Source of the DNA: Thermothielavioides terrestris NRRL 8126
Lineage: Eukaryota > Ascomycota > Sordariomycetes > Sordariales > Chaetomiaceae
NCBI RefSeq assembly: GCF_000226115.1
Contig: NC_016457.1
Span: 5,642,001 to 5,706,000 of the forward strand
Length of the DNA: 64,000 bases
Direction: 5' to 3'
The translations under genes were made by a program, and so were the position numbers. Positions 47,042-57,399 of the stretch are shown here, piece after piece. How positions within the stretch are numbered: the stretch's first letter is position 1; each line of letters opens with the position of its first letter. The notes under the pieces are model-generated. The model did not search any database, was not told the origin of the DNA, and worked only from the letters and a program-made list of their open reading frames with translations.

Positions 47042-48329
47042 TCAATAGCCTGCGGCTGCATACACGAAGGAATACTGCCAAGCTGGAGCCAGGCAAAAAA
47101 TCATGCTCGCCACCCAGACGAAACCAATCGCCCGCGTCAAAATCCGCCCACGAGGACCCAAGAGGGCAGTGGTCCGTCCTGCCAACATGCTTTCCAGGAC
47201 GGTCTCTGCCAAGCATACGACGTAATTGGAGAGAAAGAAGCGAAGCTCATGCGTCGCGTTGGACCTTTTCGTCAGGACCCAGTTCGAAACTGCGTGGCAG
47301 ATGGCGGATAAAGTGAACATCCAAAGCGCCCGAAGCGCCCGTGAGACGATGGCCCGCCTCACCATCTGCCGGTTGTTTTCCAGTTTTGGCTGCGGTGCAT
47401 TGCCATCGCTACGTGGGGGCTAAGCATGAAGCAGTTGGCGCACAGCCTGCCATTAGCCTGGATATGATATGGCTGGGGGAGGGGGGAGATGGGGGCGGTG
47501 GGATCCTCACCTTAGCTTGAAGAGCTATGCTAGGCATGTAGGCGTCAAATACGCGCACATGCAGCCGATGCCAGAACACGCCCCAGAATCGCCGGAGGGA
47601 GTAGGCTTCGGTGATGTTGCCAAAGAGCGCGGGCCACTCGTCTGACCGGTCCCACTGCAGAACTGACACGAACAAGACCGCCAGAAGGTCGTGCGCGGCA
47701 GACAGCAGCAGATAGGTGTCCCAGATCCACTTAGAAGAAATCAAGGCCCTTAGGGTCAGATCTCGCTTTGAGAGAGGAGGCAGGAAGCCCCGCTTGTCTG
47801 GGCCGAAATCTCCGATGCTCAGGTGGAGCCCGTAGAGTGTGTTGGTGGTAAATGCGTCCATAAGATGGCGGATGGCCAAGAGGAGTATGGCACGTCCACA
47901 TCGGAGAAGAGCGAATCTGACACGGACGGCGGCGCTGGGGCTCGGGCGGTCGGTATCCACGAGGTGCAGCCCGCGGGGATTGGCCCAGATACGGAAGACG
48001 GCACGCAGTCGTTGGGCGAAGGAAGCAGAGCGTGGGAGCGCGACCGACTTTCTTTCCAAGACAAGGACCGATGCTGTGTGAAGCGTGATAATAAGCGCCG
48101 ATGGAGCCAGGAGGTGCTTAAATGGAACCAGGGGAACGCTTCTCAACCCAAGGGCAATGGCGACGCCGGCAAAGTGCAGAGCTGACAAGATGAACCGAGT
48201 GGCATCGAGCTGCCGCTGAACAGCTAGGTAGAAGAAAAGAGTAGCGAAGAAGAAAACAATTAAAGGGGAGGAAGCATAGGCTCCCAATATCAACCAGAAC
48301 GGCAGGCGGAGGCCGAAGACGGACAGCAT
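47042..48329 (-). CDS. Wax-synthase-domain (MBOAT-like) membrane O-acyltransferase
   Basis: Predicted multipass acyltransferase of the fungal wax-synthase-like group (the group that includes Tri7-type acetyltransferases of secondary metabolism); it would transfer an acyl group to a hydroxyl of a lipid or metabolite. Exons on the minus strand: 48329-47511 and 47389-47042, phase 0, 388 aa, GTGAGG donor and CGCAG acceptor. About seven hydrophobic segments are visible (for example residues 10-35, 45-65, 75-95, 140-160, 203-225, 294-310, 350-380). Motifs: WANPRGLHLV (about 115), RRFWGVFWHRLHVRVF (246-261) and LSAICHAVSNW with the conserved His at about 305. The length is typical. It stands alone near a MULE/MITE cluster with no polyketide or terpene gene in view, so its substrate cannot be guessed. 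Confidence 0.85.
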
Positions 48330-50164
48330 CTCGATTTACCGGTGTGTCAAAGCCGTAGGAGTGAACTGCGTGTGCTTTGTTCGCTCAGTTCCAATTCACC
48401 ATCTGATGGACGTTCTTATACGAATTCGGACCGGACAGCTCTCCGCCCATATCAGCCTCAGAACCTACACCACCGATTTGCCAGATTACCACATTCAGAC
48501 GTGCTCAACTTACAAAAACTGTAGGTGACGCTCCACGCCTATGGAATCCCAACAGGTCTGCCACCGCCCATACCGGATCATTTGCAGCAGCAACGGATAC
48601 CCCTGGTAGTTGGCCGAGGCGGGGTCGTTGCCCACCGGTGCCTCCAAATGCAACATGATGCTGCTGATTCATTAGTTAACGGCCCCATGGTACCATCATC
48701 CGAGTTAATCTCAAGTCGCGGCGTTGATGCCTGCCTTGCCGTCTGTGGATCACCGAGATCCTTCAGCGAGCCGCTGGTCCAGGAGGTTTGTGGAGCACAG
48801 GGTCTCAGTTCACTTCGAAAAAGTTGTTGGTTGTGTCAGAGGAAGAATGAAAAGAGCAGGAAAGAAACAACATGTCTCATCAGCGAGTGGTAGTAGGAAT
48901 CCTTCCACTCCACAACATCTCCCCTCAATTGCAACACAACGATCCTATGAAGTAACTATAATCACAATAGAAACGGTTAAATCCAATGCGCCTTGTAGTC
49001 TCTTGGCATGTGTGGGCATTCTGGCAAGGCTTGGCGCACAACCGAGACCTCATACGATCCCCCCCTGCACCTCGCCTATCCGTCTAGAGAGTCATTCTCG
49101 GCTCGAGAAGTGTTGGGCGTTATGAGCCGTCATTGCGGTGGTGGTCGAGCCGTTGACCCGGCTGACACGCTTGCATGGGGCTTGCTGGAACACGGGGCGG
49201 AAGCCGCCCCCATACGCGCGGCCCCGGAGACGCCGACAGCTCATGTCCCCCAACTGGGTGAGTCTTCCAACTCAATCAAGCAGGTGCTTGCTGACACCCA
49301 CGTCGTATTTACTCTCAACTGCGTCGTATCCCTGCTGGACAAATCCTATGGCGATGTTTTTTATCCCTGTTGTTCCAGACATGGCATGAGGCTTGCTCTC
49401 TGGACGGCAACTCTCCCGCGAACCCTGGCCAAGCAGCATAGTTCCTGTTATGATGTACATCCTGTCATGCGTCGCCCCTGCAATGCCGTGAGAACAGGAA
49501 ACTCATCAGCCGTTTGGAGGATTTCTTCGATCCATCTTGGAGAGCTGTTGCGTTCTGCTCACCTACCCACTCACTCATTCGGGGACAACACTAGGTGTGA
49601 CACTCGAAACTAAGGAGCATCGGTGACAATAGAGAGTTAGTCAACCAACAGCATGCAGGACCTTACCCGTCCTGCGGTCATACGAGCTGCCATGAACTGC
49701 ATATGCGAAAGTAAGCGGGCATGAAGCTCAGAACGTAAAGGGTGATGCCAGGGCGGTTGGCGTTGATACAGCTCCACCACGACTAGCACCTGCCTGATTA
49801 ACACAGACGAGCCCGCAGGCACCCTTGAGGTAACCAGAATCTCCGTGATGAGAGGTGGGCCGACGAAAGGATCTCTTTGGGTAGGATGGTTGCCTGGCTG
49901 GCCCAATTCGGCCGAGCAAAGCTGGTGTTGGTGGTCAGGATCAGGTGTTGGATCTCCAGGTACTCGTGTCGTGTCCTTGGATGGGATACCCGGAGAGCAG
50001 GAGCTTCGAGCATAAAAGGGGCATGCCGTCCGCTCATGAAGTCGACTGGCGAAGACATCGCAACACCACCATCTCCTCTCCCGAGCTTCCTTCTTACCTC
50101 GCCTCACTACCTCGTTCGCAACCAACTCATCGCACACTCGTGCATACTCGCCAACTCCTTCGAG
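48330..50164. other. Intergenic, no gene supported
   Basis: About 1.8 kb between divergent genes. A 201-codon frame (49008-49613, plus) has no family resemblance and poor coding character. The distal part, with a TATA-like CATAAAAGG at 50011 and a pyrimidine-rich stretch at about 50068-50110, looks like the promoter of the small protein gene at 50165. Confidence 0.4.
50012..50018 (+). promoter_or_regulatory. TATA-like element upstream of the small Cys-rich protein gene
   Basis: The sequence ATAAAAG lies about 150 bp upstream of the ATG at 50165 and is followed by a CT-rich leader, the usual layout of a strongly expressed fungal gene. Position and sequence only; no experimental support. Confidence 0.4.
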
Positions 50165-50687
50165 ATGCCTATCGTCGAAATCGCCCACGTCGTTGAGCTC
50201 ATTGTCGTAGCCGGCATCTTCGCCGGCACCATCTCAACTTATTGCAGGGACCATCCCGGACCTGGCTGTGTCAACAAGCGCGATCTCCTCCAGGACCTCG
50301 CGGCTTCGCCCGTCATGAATAATGCTCGCGCCGACGTGGGCCCTTGCAACGTGCCCAAGTACAACTTCGACATCTGCAACACCCAGCTCCACGACCAGGC
50401 CAACAGAGGGATCAAGGTCCAAACCTCGATTCCCTCCCCGGGCGGTAAGTGATCCCCCTAATATGGGGGGCGCCTCCCTCACAGATTGCAGATTCGCTGA
50501 CGAAGGACCTACGCTCTTAGTGGGGAGGTTTGACAACGTGCCGCCGGCCTGTATGAACCTTGCCGTGGCCTTGTCGGGTTCCTGCACCGGCACTGGTCCT
50601 CGCCCAGTTCCTTGCGGCTCCGCATGCATGCAGTACACAGGCCTTACGGACGACCAGCTGCGCCAGATCTCCAGCTACCTCAACTAA
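50165..50687 (+). CDS. Small eight-cysteine protein, probably secreted (effector-like)
   Basis: No family recognised. Two exons, 50165-50444 and 50521-50687 (76-nt intron, GTAAGT donor, CTTAG acceptor, phase 1), 148 aa. The N-terminus has a hydrophobic stretch (VVELIVVAGIFAGTI, about residues 9-23) that could be a signal peptide or anchor. After it come eight Cys (STYC, GPGC, VGPC, FDIC, PPAC, SGSC, PVPC, GSAC), an even number consistent with four disulfides. The protein ends QYTGLTDDQLRQISSYLN. Small size, an even Cys count and a location between RIP-mutated repeat islands are typical of fungal small secreted proteins; an effector or antimicrobial role is only a possibility. The signal peptide is not textbook because acidic residues precede the hydrophobic core. 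Confidence 0.68.
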
Positions 50688-51149
50688 GGGAGCTAGCTGT
50701 CTACTCAGAAAAACGTGTCCTGTGGGTCGATCCGAGGTTCTCAATCTTTGAAAATGTCAGTGTGCTGATCAGAGGGCCTGCTTTGTCAAAGATCGTCCAA
50801 GAACCGCAAGACGGGGCCCTTTGAGGTTGGAAATGGGCGTGCTGTAGCGGGTGTCGTGCCCTCGGGAGACCCGTCTTCCCCGCTTCCTAATTCTGGGCGC
50901 AGTGCTTCTTCTCGTGGAGCTGGGCTAGGTAGGAAGGGGTGAATTCTTTTCTGCATCGGGAGCCTTGGCGTGCTCAAGCAACCAATGCTGCCTTCTCTTT
51001 GCATACTCGTTGTCATGGTTTATGACAAATTCGAGTAGTTGCTAGGTACTGTCATTAGTGTGAGAAGCCACTTTGCCTCACCGAACCCCAATTTTCCACA
51101 TTGCGCGTGATCATTCAAACTCCGCAAAACAGAGATTGACGTATAGGTA
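50688..51149. other. Downstream region, turning AT-rich
   Basis: Contains the 3' UTR of the small Cys-rich protein gene and then grades into the AT-rich copia relic. No gene seen. Confidence 0.35.
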
Positions 51150-51470
51150 GTAAAAGAAGGTATATTCCTTTAGCGTCTATTAGAGGCACTGGAAATCCGT
51201 CTAGATAACAAGATCCTATTGATCCAGTGCGATAATATTTAAACGATCTAGCTGATCAACGCCGAGTTGCCTATATTGTAGACGAAACTAAAATACATTG
51301 ATATTTATAACTACTAGCTACGCTAGGAAACGTAGAACAAGAGAGTTCGTATAGAATACGTGCTATCGAACTAGATGCTAGCCGATAGCCTAATGAAGGC
51401 GTTAGAACTAGAGCCCTATAGGAAGTTTATAGAAATGCTTAATCTAGCCGATATCTAGGCCTATATCGAG
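51150..51470 (+). pseudogene. Ty1/copia RNase H relic, RIP-mutated
   Basis: One plus-strand frame with several stops still reads as the C-terminal end of a copia pol: LIQCDN at about 51218-51235, TKLKYIDIYNY at about 51277-51308, then RIEYVLSN...ADSLMKALELEPYRKFIEMLNLADI up to about 51460. This corresponds to the RNase H domain end with the D-x-L-x-K-A-L motif. No intact LTR was identified beside it. It is a truncated, dead fragment. Confidence 0.72.
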
Positions 51471-53305
51471 ATATACGTCTACTAGACAGTATGGAAGGAA
51501 GAAATATAGGGCTAGAAGAAGGCTCTAGCCGAATAGAGGGTTCGATTTACAGTATAATATATAGGATTGAGATAGGTAGGCGAATAAGGCTTGGTAGATC
51601 AGGGCGATAGTAGAAAGACCTCAATACTATAGAATTGCCGGATTAGGAAGGACATAGCGTTGGGAATAGCTTTATAGATTACTGGATTTGGTAGGCCAGA
51701 ACTGGAGGCTCGACCTGGGGGGGTATATCAGAACCGGCCTGGCCCGGGGCCCTGGGCCGGCCTACTGAGATTAGGATCCACTAGCTCGATGCCCAAATGC
51801 CGCCTAAGACTGGGCTCCTGAGGAGCCTCTCTCCTACAATACAACATCTTCAATACCACGATTGATCCCAGTTGTGTGTATCGCTTGCATCGTGATAGCT
51901 TCATTTTCCTGAGCCTGCGCAGCGGTTCCAACAGGCCGAACCACCAGCAACTAAGTGGAATTCAAATTTGTGTATACAAACGTGCTGATTGTTTTTTGTC
52001 TGCTGCAACACCAAGAGTAAAGAGGGACATTGCTTCACCTAAGCCGTTGAAGCCGTCGAATTGTCAACAGAACTGTCAACATGGCATAGTTGCTCACTCT
52101 CAGTCCACGGTTTCTTTCTTGTTCCTTCGTCCTCTGTTATCCCAAGGCATGCCCCCTGGGCCAGTTTCTAAAACCGAAAAGTTGTCCAGCACCTGCAAGT
52201 GTGAACCAACGGCTTTAATTATGCTAGAGTAAGACACTGTAGCGGACTTATGGGGCTAAATACTGAGAGATCGCTCCTGGCGTTGTTGTGGCCGAGGTCC
52301 AAACTGCTGTCAGGGTAGCAGGGAAGGAGGCTGGGATGGGCAGGCGAGCGCGTGGTATGGGTCGACGCGTGACTTGCCAGCGGCGGCAGTGGCACTGGTA
52401 GATATTCTCCATCCAAGCTAGGGACAAGAAGGCACCAGATCGTGGTGCTAAAGGGAGGAGCAGGACAGATAGAGTTGCAGGGAAATGGGCCCCGATGCGA
52501 ATGATTATGGTTACAATGTTCTAGTCGCACGGGAAAGGGTCTAGTGATGTTTGCAATCCAACATAGCAGTGAAGAGTGTTCTATTTGTAGAGTTACCTTC
52601 GCCGCACCTGAAACTCTGCTAGGATAGTTAAACGGATATCATATGTTACAGCGAGCTATTCAGTCATGGCTTGCCAAGCTGCTTCGTCGACTGTACTATC
52701 TGAACGGGCATCTCTACATCAGCCGAGTACTCGAACACTACCTAGATAAGGGAAACAAGTATAGCTTGCCAAGCTTCTAATGGCCCCCAAGCCTGCTTCC
52801 TGACTATCTGACCCTCAGGACCCTAGCCCAAAGCATAGGAGCTATTCGAACTGCGTCTCTGGATATTTCCGTCATCATTCCCTTCGTTTACGCTGAACCT
52901 CGGACCACGGAGGCAGCTTCTTGATAACGACGAATGTGGAACAGACCGAGGTTTATCGCGGGGAGTGATGGTTAACAACTTTCATCTCTGATTGAAAAGA
53001 AACAACATCTCTAACAGACGTCCGAGAACCCAAAAAGCCCGTATGTTCGGGACGAGTGCTGCACTTGAAAGGGTGCAAGAAGTGACAGGAAACCCAGTCA
53101 TGCTTTTCATTGCTTGGCTGATAAGCTAGCGACAGAGTGTCCGCTTCATCCACGATCTCTCTGGCAACCCCGGGAGCACAGTATGTACACTATTCATGAA
53201 GCTATGAACAGTCTAGGTTGACCATTTAGGAACTGCCGCCCGTCAAACCCCAAACCCACCCAACCACCTCCCGTCGTCCGTCCAGCTATGAGCCCACGGG
53301 ACATC
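51471..53305. other. Intergenic, no gene supported
   Basis: The first 250 bp continue the AT-rich relic and end in a GC-rich GGCCTGGCCCGGGG patch near 51736. The rest is of normal composition with only short frames. The end holds the 3' region of the peptidase gene (minus strand). Confidence 0.35.
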
Positions 53306-54043
53306 TTAACCGGTGTAGGTGCAGGTGAGGTCGGCGCCGCTGGTGCCACAGTTGGTCAGGACCCTGCCGCTCTGGCGGATGTCGATGATGGTGGCGCCCT
53401 GGGGCGTGACCTGGCCGCCGGAGCCGGTGGCGTAGGCGTCGGTGAAGGTGACGGTGCCGAAGTCGGCGAAGGGCACGAGGCTGCCGCCGCTCTCGAAGTC
53501 CTCGACGATCCACTCGGCGTTGGTCTCGCACAGGGTGGAGGGCGTGTTGCGGAAGGTGTGCGAGACCTTGGCGCCGGTCGAGAGGTTCTCGAGCGTGGCG
53601 ACGCCGGTCGTCTTGGAGGTGGCGTCGACCGTCATGCGGATCTCGTCGCCGGCGCGGAGGCCGAAGCCGGAGAAGGAGTACGAGTAGTCCGGGATCCACT
53701 CGTACCAGGCGTCGTACGAGCCGTCGCCGTAGAAGGACACGCCCGTCTGCAGGATCGCCGTCTGGCACGTGTCGCCGTCGATGCCGACCCAGGCGGATGC
53801 CGCCGAGTACGGGTTGCCATTGTACACCGACGGCACCGTGATGGTGCCCGTGACGAAGGTGAAGCCGGTGCCGATCTGCACCGCGCCCGCCCAGTTGGAC
53901 GAATACTCCGGATACGTCGTGTTCCTCCGGGGGGCCGAGTGGTGGGGAGGCCGAGTCCCGCCGCGGCGGGTCAGGGGCGCACCGGGCTGCGGGAGGGCAG
54001 CGGCGAGGCCGACAGCGGCGGCGATGAGGATCGCGTTCTTCAT
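53306..54043 (-). CDS. Secreted glutamic peptidase, family G1 (eqolisin)
   Basis: Acid endopeptidase of the aspergillo-/scytalidoglutamic type, secreted as a zymogen and active at low pH. Intronless, 245 aa. Signal peptide MKNAILIAAAVGLAAALP followed by a short basic propeptide (about 20-45). Mature-domain landmarks: YSSNWAGAV (about 47-55), SAWVGIDGDTCQTAILQTGV with catalytic Gln99, YDAWYEWIPD (about 110-119), and TNAEWIVEDFES with catalytic Glu177, so both dyad residues are present. The C-terminus is a paired-Cys strand (NCGTSGADLTCTYTG). The Met at 54043 gives a perfect signal peptide; an in-frame upstream Met at 54151 does not. A TATAAG box lies about 130 bp upstream of the start. Such enzymes serve extracellular nutrition or host/substrate colonisation. 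Long antisense frames over it are shadows. Confidence 0.94.
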   Translation of the reverse strand: MKNAILIAAAVGLAAALPQPGAPLTRRGGTRPPHHSAPRRNTTYPEYSSNWAGAVQIGTGFTFVTGTITVPSVYNGNPYSAASAWVGIDGDTCQTAILQTGVSFYGDGSYDAWYEWIPDYSYSFSGFGLRAGDEIRMTVDATSKTTGVATLENLSTGAKVSHTFRNTPSTLCETNAEWIVEDFESGGSLVPFADFGTVTFTDAYATGSGGQVTPQGATIIDIRQSGRVLTNCGTSGADLTCTYTG

Positions 54044-55352
54044 GATGATGAAGCAAGCGACGTGCGGGGTCTGAGGACTGACAGAGAAAGGAGTCTCTGA
54101 GTAGCGAGCTCTTGAGCGTGAGAGCCTGGGGAGGAGAGGAATGATCAACAAGGAGATTCTTGTGCTCTTCTTATAGACGCTGGGCCGCAGGGGGCTCCAG
54201 TCGACCGCATGCGCATGATCGTATACGTCGAGCTCTTGGCTCTGAGAGCAGCGGGTGGAGAGGGCAAATCAAATGTCGCCATGTGCCCTGGAGTTGTTGT
54301 TGGTGCCAAGCGCTATTCCCGACATTGCAGGCGCGATGTTATCATGGGGGCCCCATGGATGCCTCGGGATCATTACGGTAACCCCCTCCTCCCTCGCGTG
54401 GAGGCTCAGACGGACTAGACCTCAGTCACAGCACCTCATCGAGGCACGACGCCCGAGGAGCATAGTCTAAGCTCGGGCACGACGGCTTATATGGAAGGTC
54501 GAGGAGCTGTGAGGTTGCCTCGGTCATTCCGAAAGAAGAAGGAAGATGCATTGTTTCAACCGTCTCGCTGGCCAACACTGCTCGTAGTGACGCTGCTAGC
54601 GCTACGCTGCTGAGCAGTACAGAACACGGCGGGTTTCGGGATAGAGTCCGCGGGGTTCAAGGTTAAGGGGCTATCGCACTAGATGGGCCGATTGCGTGCT
54701 GCCGCGGATCGTTTCCGCAACCGGCAAGTCGAAGAAGGTCTTTCACACGGCGGCAGCATGAGGGCCCTCAACTACCTACCCGGTGCACATCATCAGGACC
54801 ATCTGCCGCGATGTAACCTACTGTGCGGTATAACCCCGCGGGCAGGCATACTACCTTCCTTTTCCTACCGGCAAATACCGGAGCCTTGCGGATACACACA
54901 CCTGACTTACAGAGCACACAGTAGCTACTAGCTGTCTATTCCCTCTTTCTGTTATCTCCATGGTCTATGTCAACACTTGTGCATCATCGGATCGTTCGGC
55001 GATCAGGGAGAATGTGTCGATCCCACCTAATCTCCGCATGACAAGGTACTTATCTCGGTAAGCCCTTCGGAAGGTAGCATTGTCCGAGCGGAGTTCAAAC
55101 ACCTCCACCGTAATAGTGGACATGACTACGGCCTAGTCAGTTGCCACAGCGCCTCAGACCTGTCAAGGCTTTGTCCGCAGCTAGGCGGGTTAGGGTTCCG
55201 TGTGCTCAACATCTAACTAACTGTCCCCTAACCCTGGAGAGATTAGATTGAGCAGTGTTAACGGAATAGATTTGCGCTGCATCCTCACGTTAGCGTGTTA
55301 TCCATGTGAGCTCAAGCTTTGAATTTTGAGTAGGGTGAAACCGCCAGCGACC
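54044..55352. other. Intergenic between divergent genes
   Basis: About 1.3 kb upstream of both the peptidase (minus) and the AlkB-like gene (plus). A single telomere-like GGGTTAGGGTT word occurs near 55188; it is isolated and not an array. No gene seen. Confidence 0.4.
54170..54175 (-). promoter_or_regulatory. TATA box of the glutamic peptidase gene
   Basis: TATAAG on the minus strand, about 130 bp upstream of the ATG at 54043, in a region without other function. This spacing suits a fungal core promoter of a regulated secreted enzyme. Inferred from sequence and position. Confidence 0.5.
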
Positions 55353-56312
55353 ATGACAGCCACTCGGGAAGCGCCGGCTCCCACAGTCGACCCCCTTAAC
55401 CCTAAGATCTTGCGCTGGCCCGACATCGGGCTCACGCTGATTCTCGACTTCATCAGCGAAGCCGAAGAAGCGGCCATGATCGAGGCCTTCTACGCCCGCG
55501 ACCCGCTCACAAACACTAGCGACCAACGCAATGGCCGGCGGCGCATCAGCCAGCACTACGGTTACCACTTCGACTACACGACCTTTGGCGCCTCCGAGAC
55601 GCACTTTACCCCGGTGCCCTCTTACATCGAGGCCATCCTGCCGCGCCTGCCCGTGCACGACTGCCTGCCGGACCAGTTCACCGTCCAGTACTACCCCCCC
55701 GGCAGCGGCATCCCGCCGCACGTCGACACGCACTCGCTCTTTGCCGAGCCGCTGTACAGCCTGTCGTTCGGCAGCGCCGTGCCGATGCAGTTCCGCCCGG
55801 TGGGGCCGAACGACGCGCGCAAGATGCGCCTGCCGAAGCGGTCACTCCAGACCGCCCAAGCGCAGGAGGAGGAGGAGGAGGAGGAAAAGGCTCACAACAG
55901 TCGGGAGAGAACAGCGATAACAACAACAACAACCACCGCCACCACTACCATCACCACCATCACAACCGCAACCACCGCCCCGGCGCAAAAAAGGGACAGC
56001 GACGACGACGACAAGGGCGAGGAACAGCAGGCAGCATGGGACCTGCTGCTGCCGCCGCGCTCGCTGCTGCTGATGACGGGCGCGTCGCGGTACGGGTACA
56101 CGCACGCGATCCGGCCGCGCAAGACCGACGTGGCCGCCGACGGCACGACCGTCGTGCCGCGCCGCGACCGCTACTCGGTCACCATGCGCAAGGTGCGGCG
56201 CGGCGCCGAGGTCGGCTGCGCGTGCGCGTACCCGGGCGTGTGCGATGCCCGGATCCGGGCTGAGCGGGAGGCGGCGGAAAGAGAAGAAAAGGAATTGGCA
56301 GAGAGTAAATAG
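55353..56312 (+). CDS. AlkB-family 2-oxoglutarate/Fe(II) dioxygenase (ALKBH8-like)
   Basis: Predicted nucleic-acid dioxygenase of the AlkB superfamily, closest in motifs to ALKBH8 (tRNA wobble-uridine modification), lacking the RRM and methyltransferase domains. Single exon, 319 aa from the first ATG (GACCATGAC). Iron ligands: HVDTHSLF with His123 and Asp125, and the distal His251 in SRYGYTHAIRPR. The 2OG-binding Arg lies in DRYSVTMRKVRR (about 272-283). The lead-in QYYPPGSGIPPHVDTH and YSLSFGSAVPMQFRP are characteristic. A low-complexity insert (about 172-228: seven Glu, then a Thr-rich run and an Asp/Lys stretch) separates the two halves of the jelly-roll. A Cys-rich CACAYPGVC motif sits near the C-terminus. 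Substrate (tRNA or other) not determinable here. Confidence 0.9.
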   Translation: MTATREAPAPTVDPLNPKILRWPDIGLTLILDFISEAEEAAMIEAFYARDPLTNTSDQRNGRRRISQHYGYHFDYTTFGASETHFTPVPSYIEAILPRLPVHDCLPDQFTVQYYPPGSGIPPHVDTHSLFAEPLYSLSFGSAVPMQFRPVGPNDARKMRLPKRSLQTAQAQEEEEEEEKAHNSRERTAITTTTTTATTTITTITTATTAPAQKRDSDDDDKGEEQQAAWDLLLPPRSLLLMTGASRYGYTHAIRPRKTDVAADGTTVVPRRDRYSVTMRKVRRGAEVGCACAYPGVCDARIRAEREAAEREEKELAESK

Positions 56313-57399
56313 GTAAAATAGACCACAGCTGTGTGACATCAACCGGGTGCCCTACGTATGTAGGTAGGGAGTACAACTAAAGATAATGCTTATCCTAGTG
56401 TACTTCGACACTGTCAGCTGAATTAGTCCCAACGCAAATACCTAGGTAGTCTCTTTTCCTCAATTAGGACTTCCCGCCTCAACTAAGACTTCCGAGTTAA
56501 GCTTGGGCTATCTATCCCTGAATGTAAAGCGAGTGCTGCACCTAGAGGTTCTGGTTGGCGCCAAGCCAGTCGGGTGGAGGGACTCAGCAAGGAGCTTAAA
56601 CATGCTTGCTATATAATCTATCTGGTAGTTTCCGAGACGCAGAGTGTGCCGGGGACGTGGTTAACAAGGCGACTGGGGGAACACCGCTGAAGGCGCTCGA
56701 GGGCCAAGGGCTCAGAGTCGCTGTAATTAAAGGTATGCATGGCAAGGGTGTTCACTCTGTATCCTACAGAAGACGATCTAGCTCAACATGTCCACACCAT
56801 AGGCATCTAGCCATCGCAGTGCTTTGTGTCTGTCTTTGCAAGTGCTCGCATCCGTTAAGTAACGCGGCGATGGACTGTTGGGCTTTCCAACATCCGGTGT
56901 GCGTCTTCCAGTGGCATAGTTGCCTGCTTTGGGGGTTTTGCGTTAACTAACTCAGCAGTAAACCTCCACTACCCAACTCAGGTAAAAAGAAACTGTTTGC
57001 GCATCCACAGCCTGGCACCTGGAGTTTCGGTGTGAGGCTCAGGAGTCGCGCGACGACAAGCACCCCGCTAACCTAACTTTCTTAGTTTGGTGGGGTCAAC
57101 CACCCACCCCTCTCAGTGCTCTCACTGCTGAAAAGGCCCTGTCACGTCAGGGGTAAGGGGCTCAGAGCTTGGCACAGCGCACTGGCCATGGTTTCCCCAC
57201 TCCTAGATATATATATACCACGCTCTGTTCAGTCTTTAGCTCTCTTTTGTACTAGAACAACGCACTCTCTTTGCATTCCGATGCTCTACTACGATCCTAC
57301 CGTTGTATCTACACCTCGTAGCTCGCTATAGCGTGTTAGTTATAAGCCTAGGCGCTCTATAATTATATATAGCTAGTAACCTATAGCAAGCTCTCTCTC
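56313..57399. other. Intergenic, transition to an AT-rich block
   Basis: No gene seen. Composition is normal until about 57.2 kb, then becomes AT-rich. A TATATATA stretch near 57209-57218 and a GT/CT-rich run near 57390-57410 lie close to the beginning of the copia-like relic and might belong to its leader or LTR, but I could not define an LTR. Confidence 0.35.

Noticed and set aside
49008..49613. 201-codon plus-strand frame
   Set aside because: Begins and ends in sequence without coding bias; scattered Cys/His but no motif.
53288..54100. 270-codon plus-strand frame
   Set aside because: Shadow of the glutamic peptidase gene, which has a full catalytic dyad and signal peptide.
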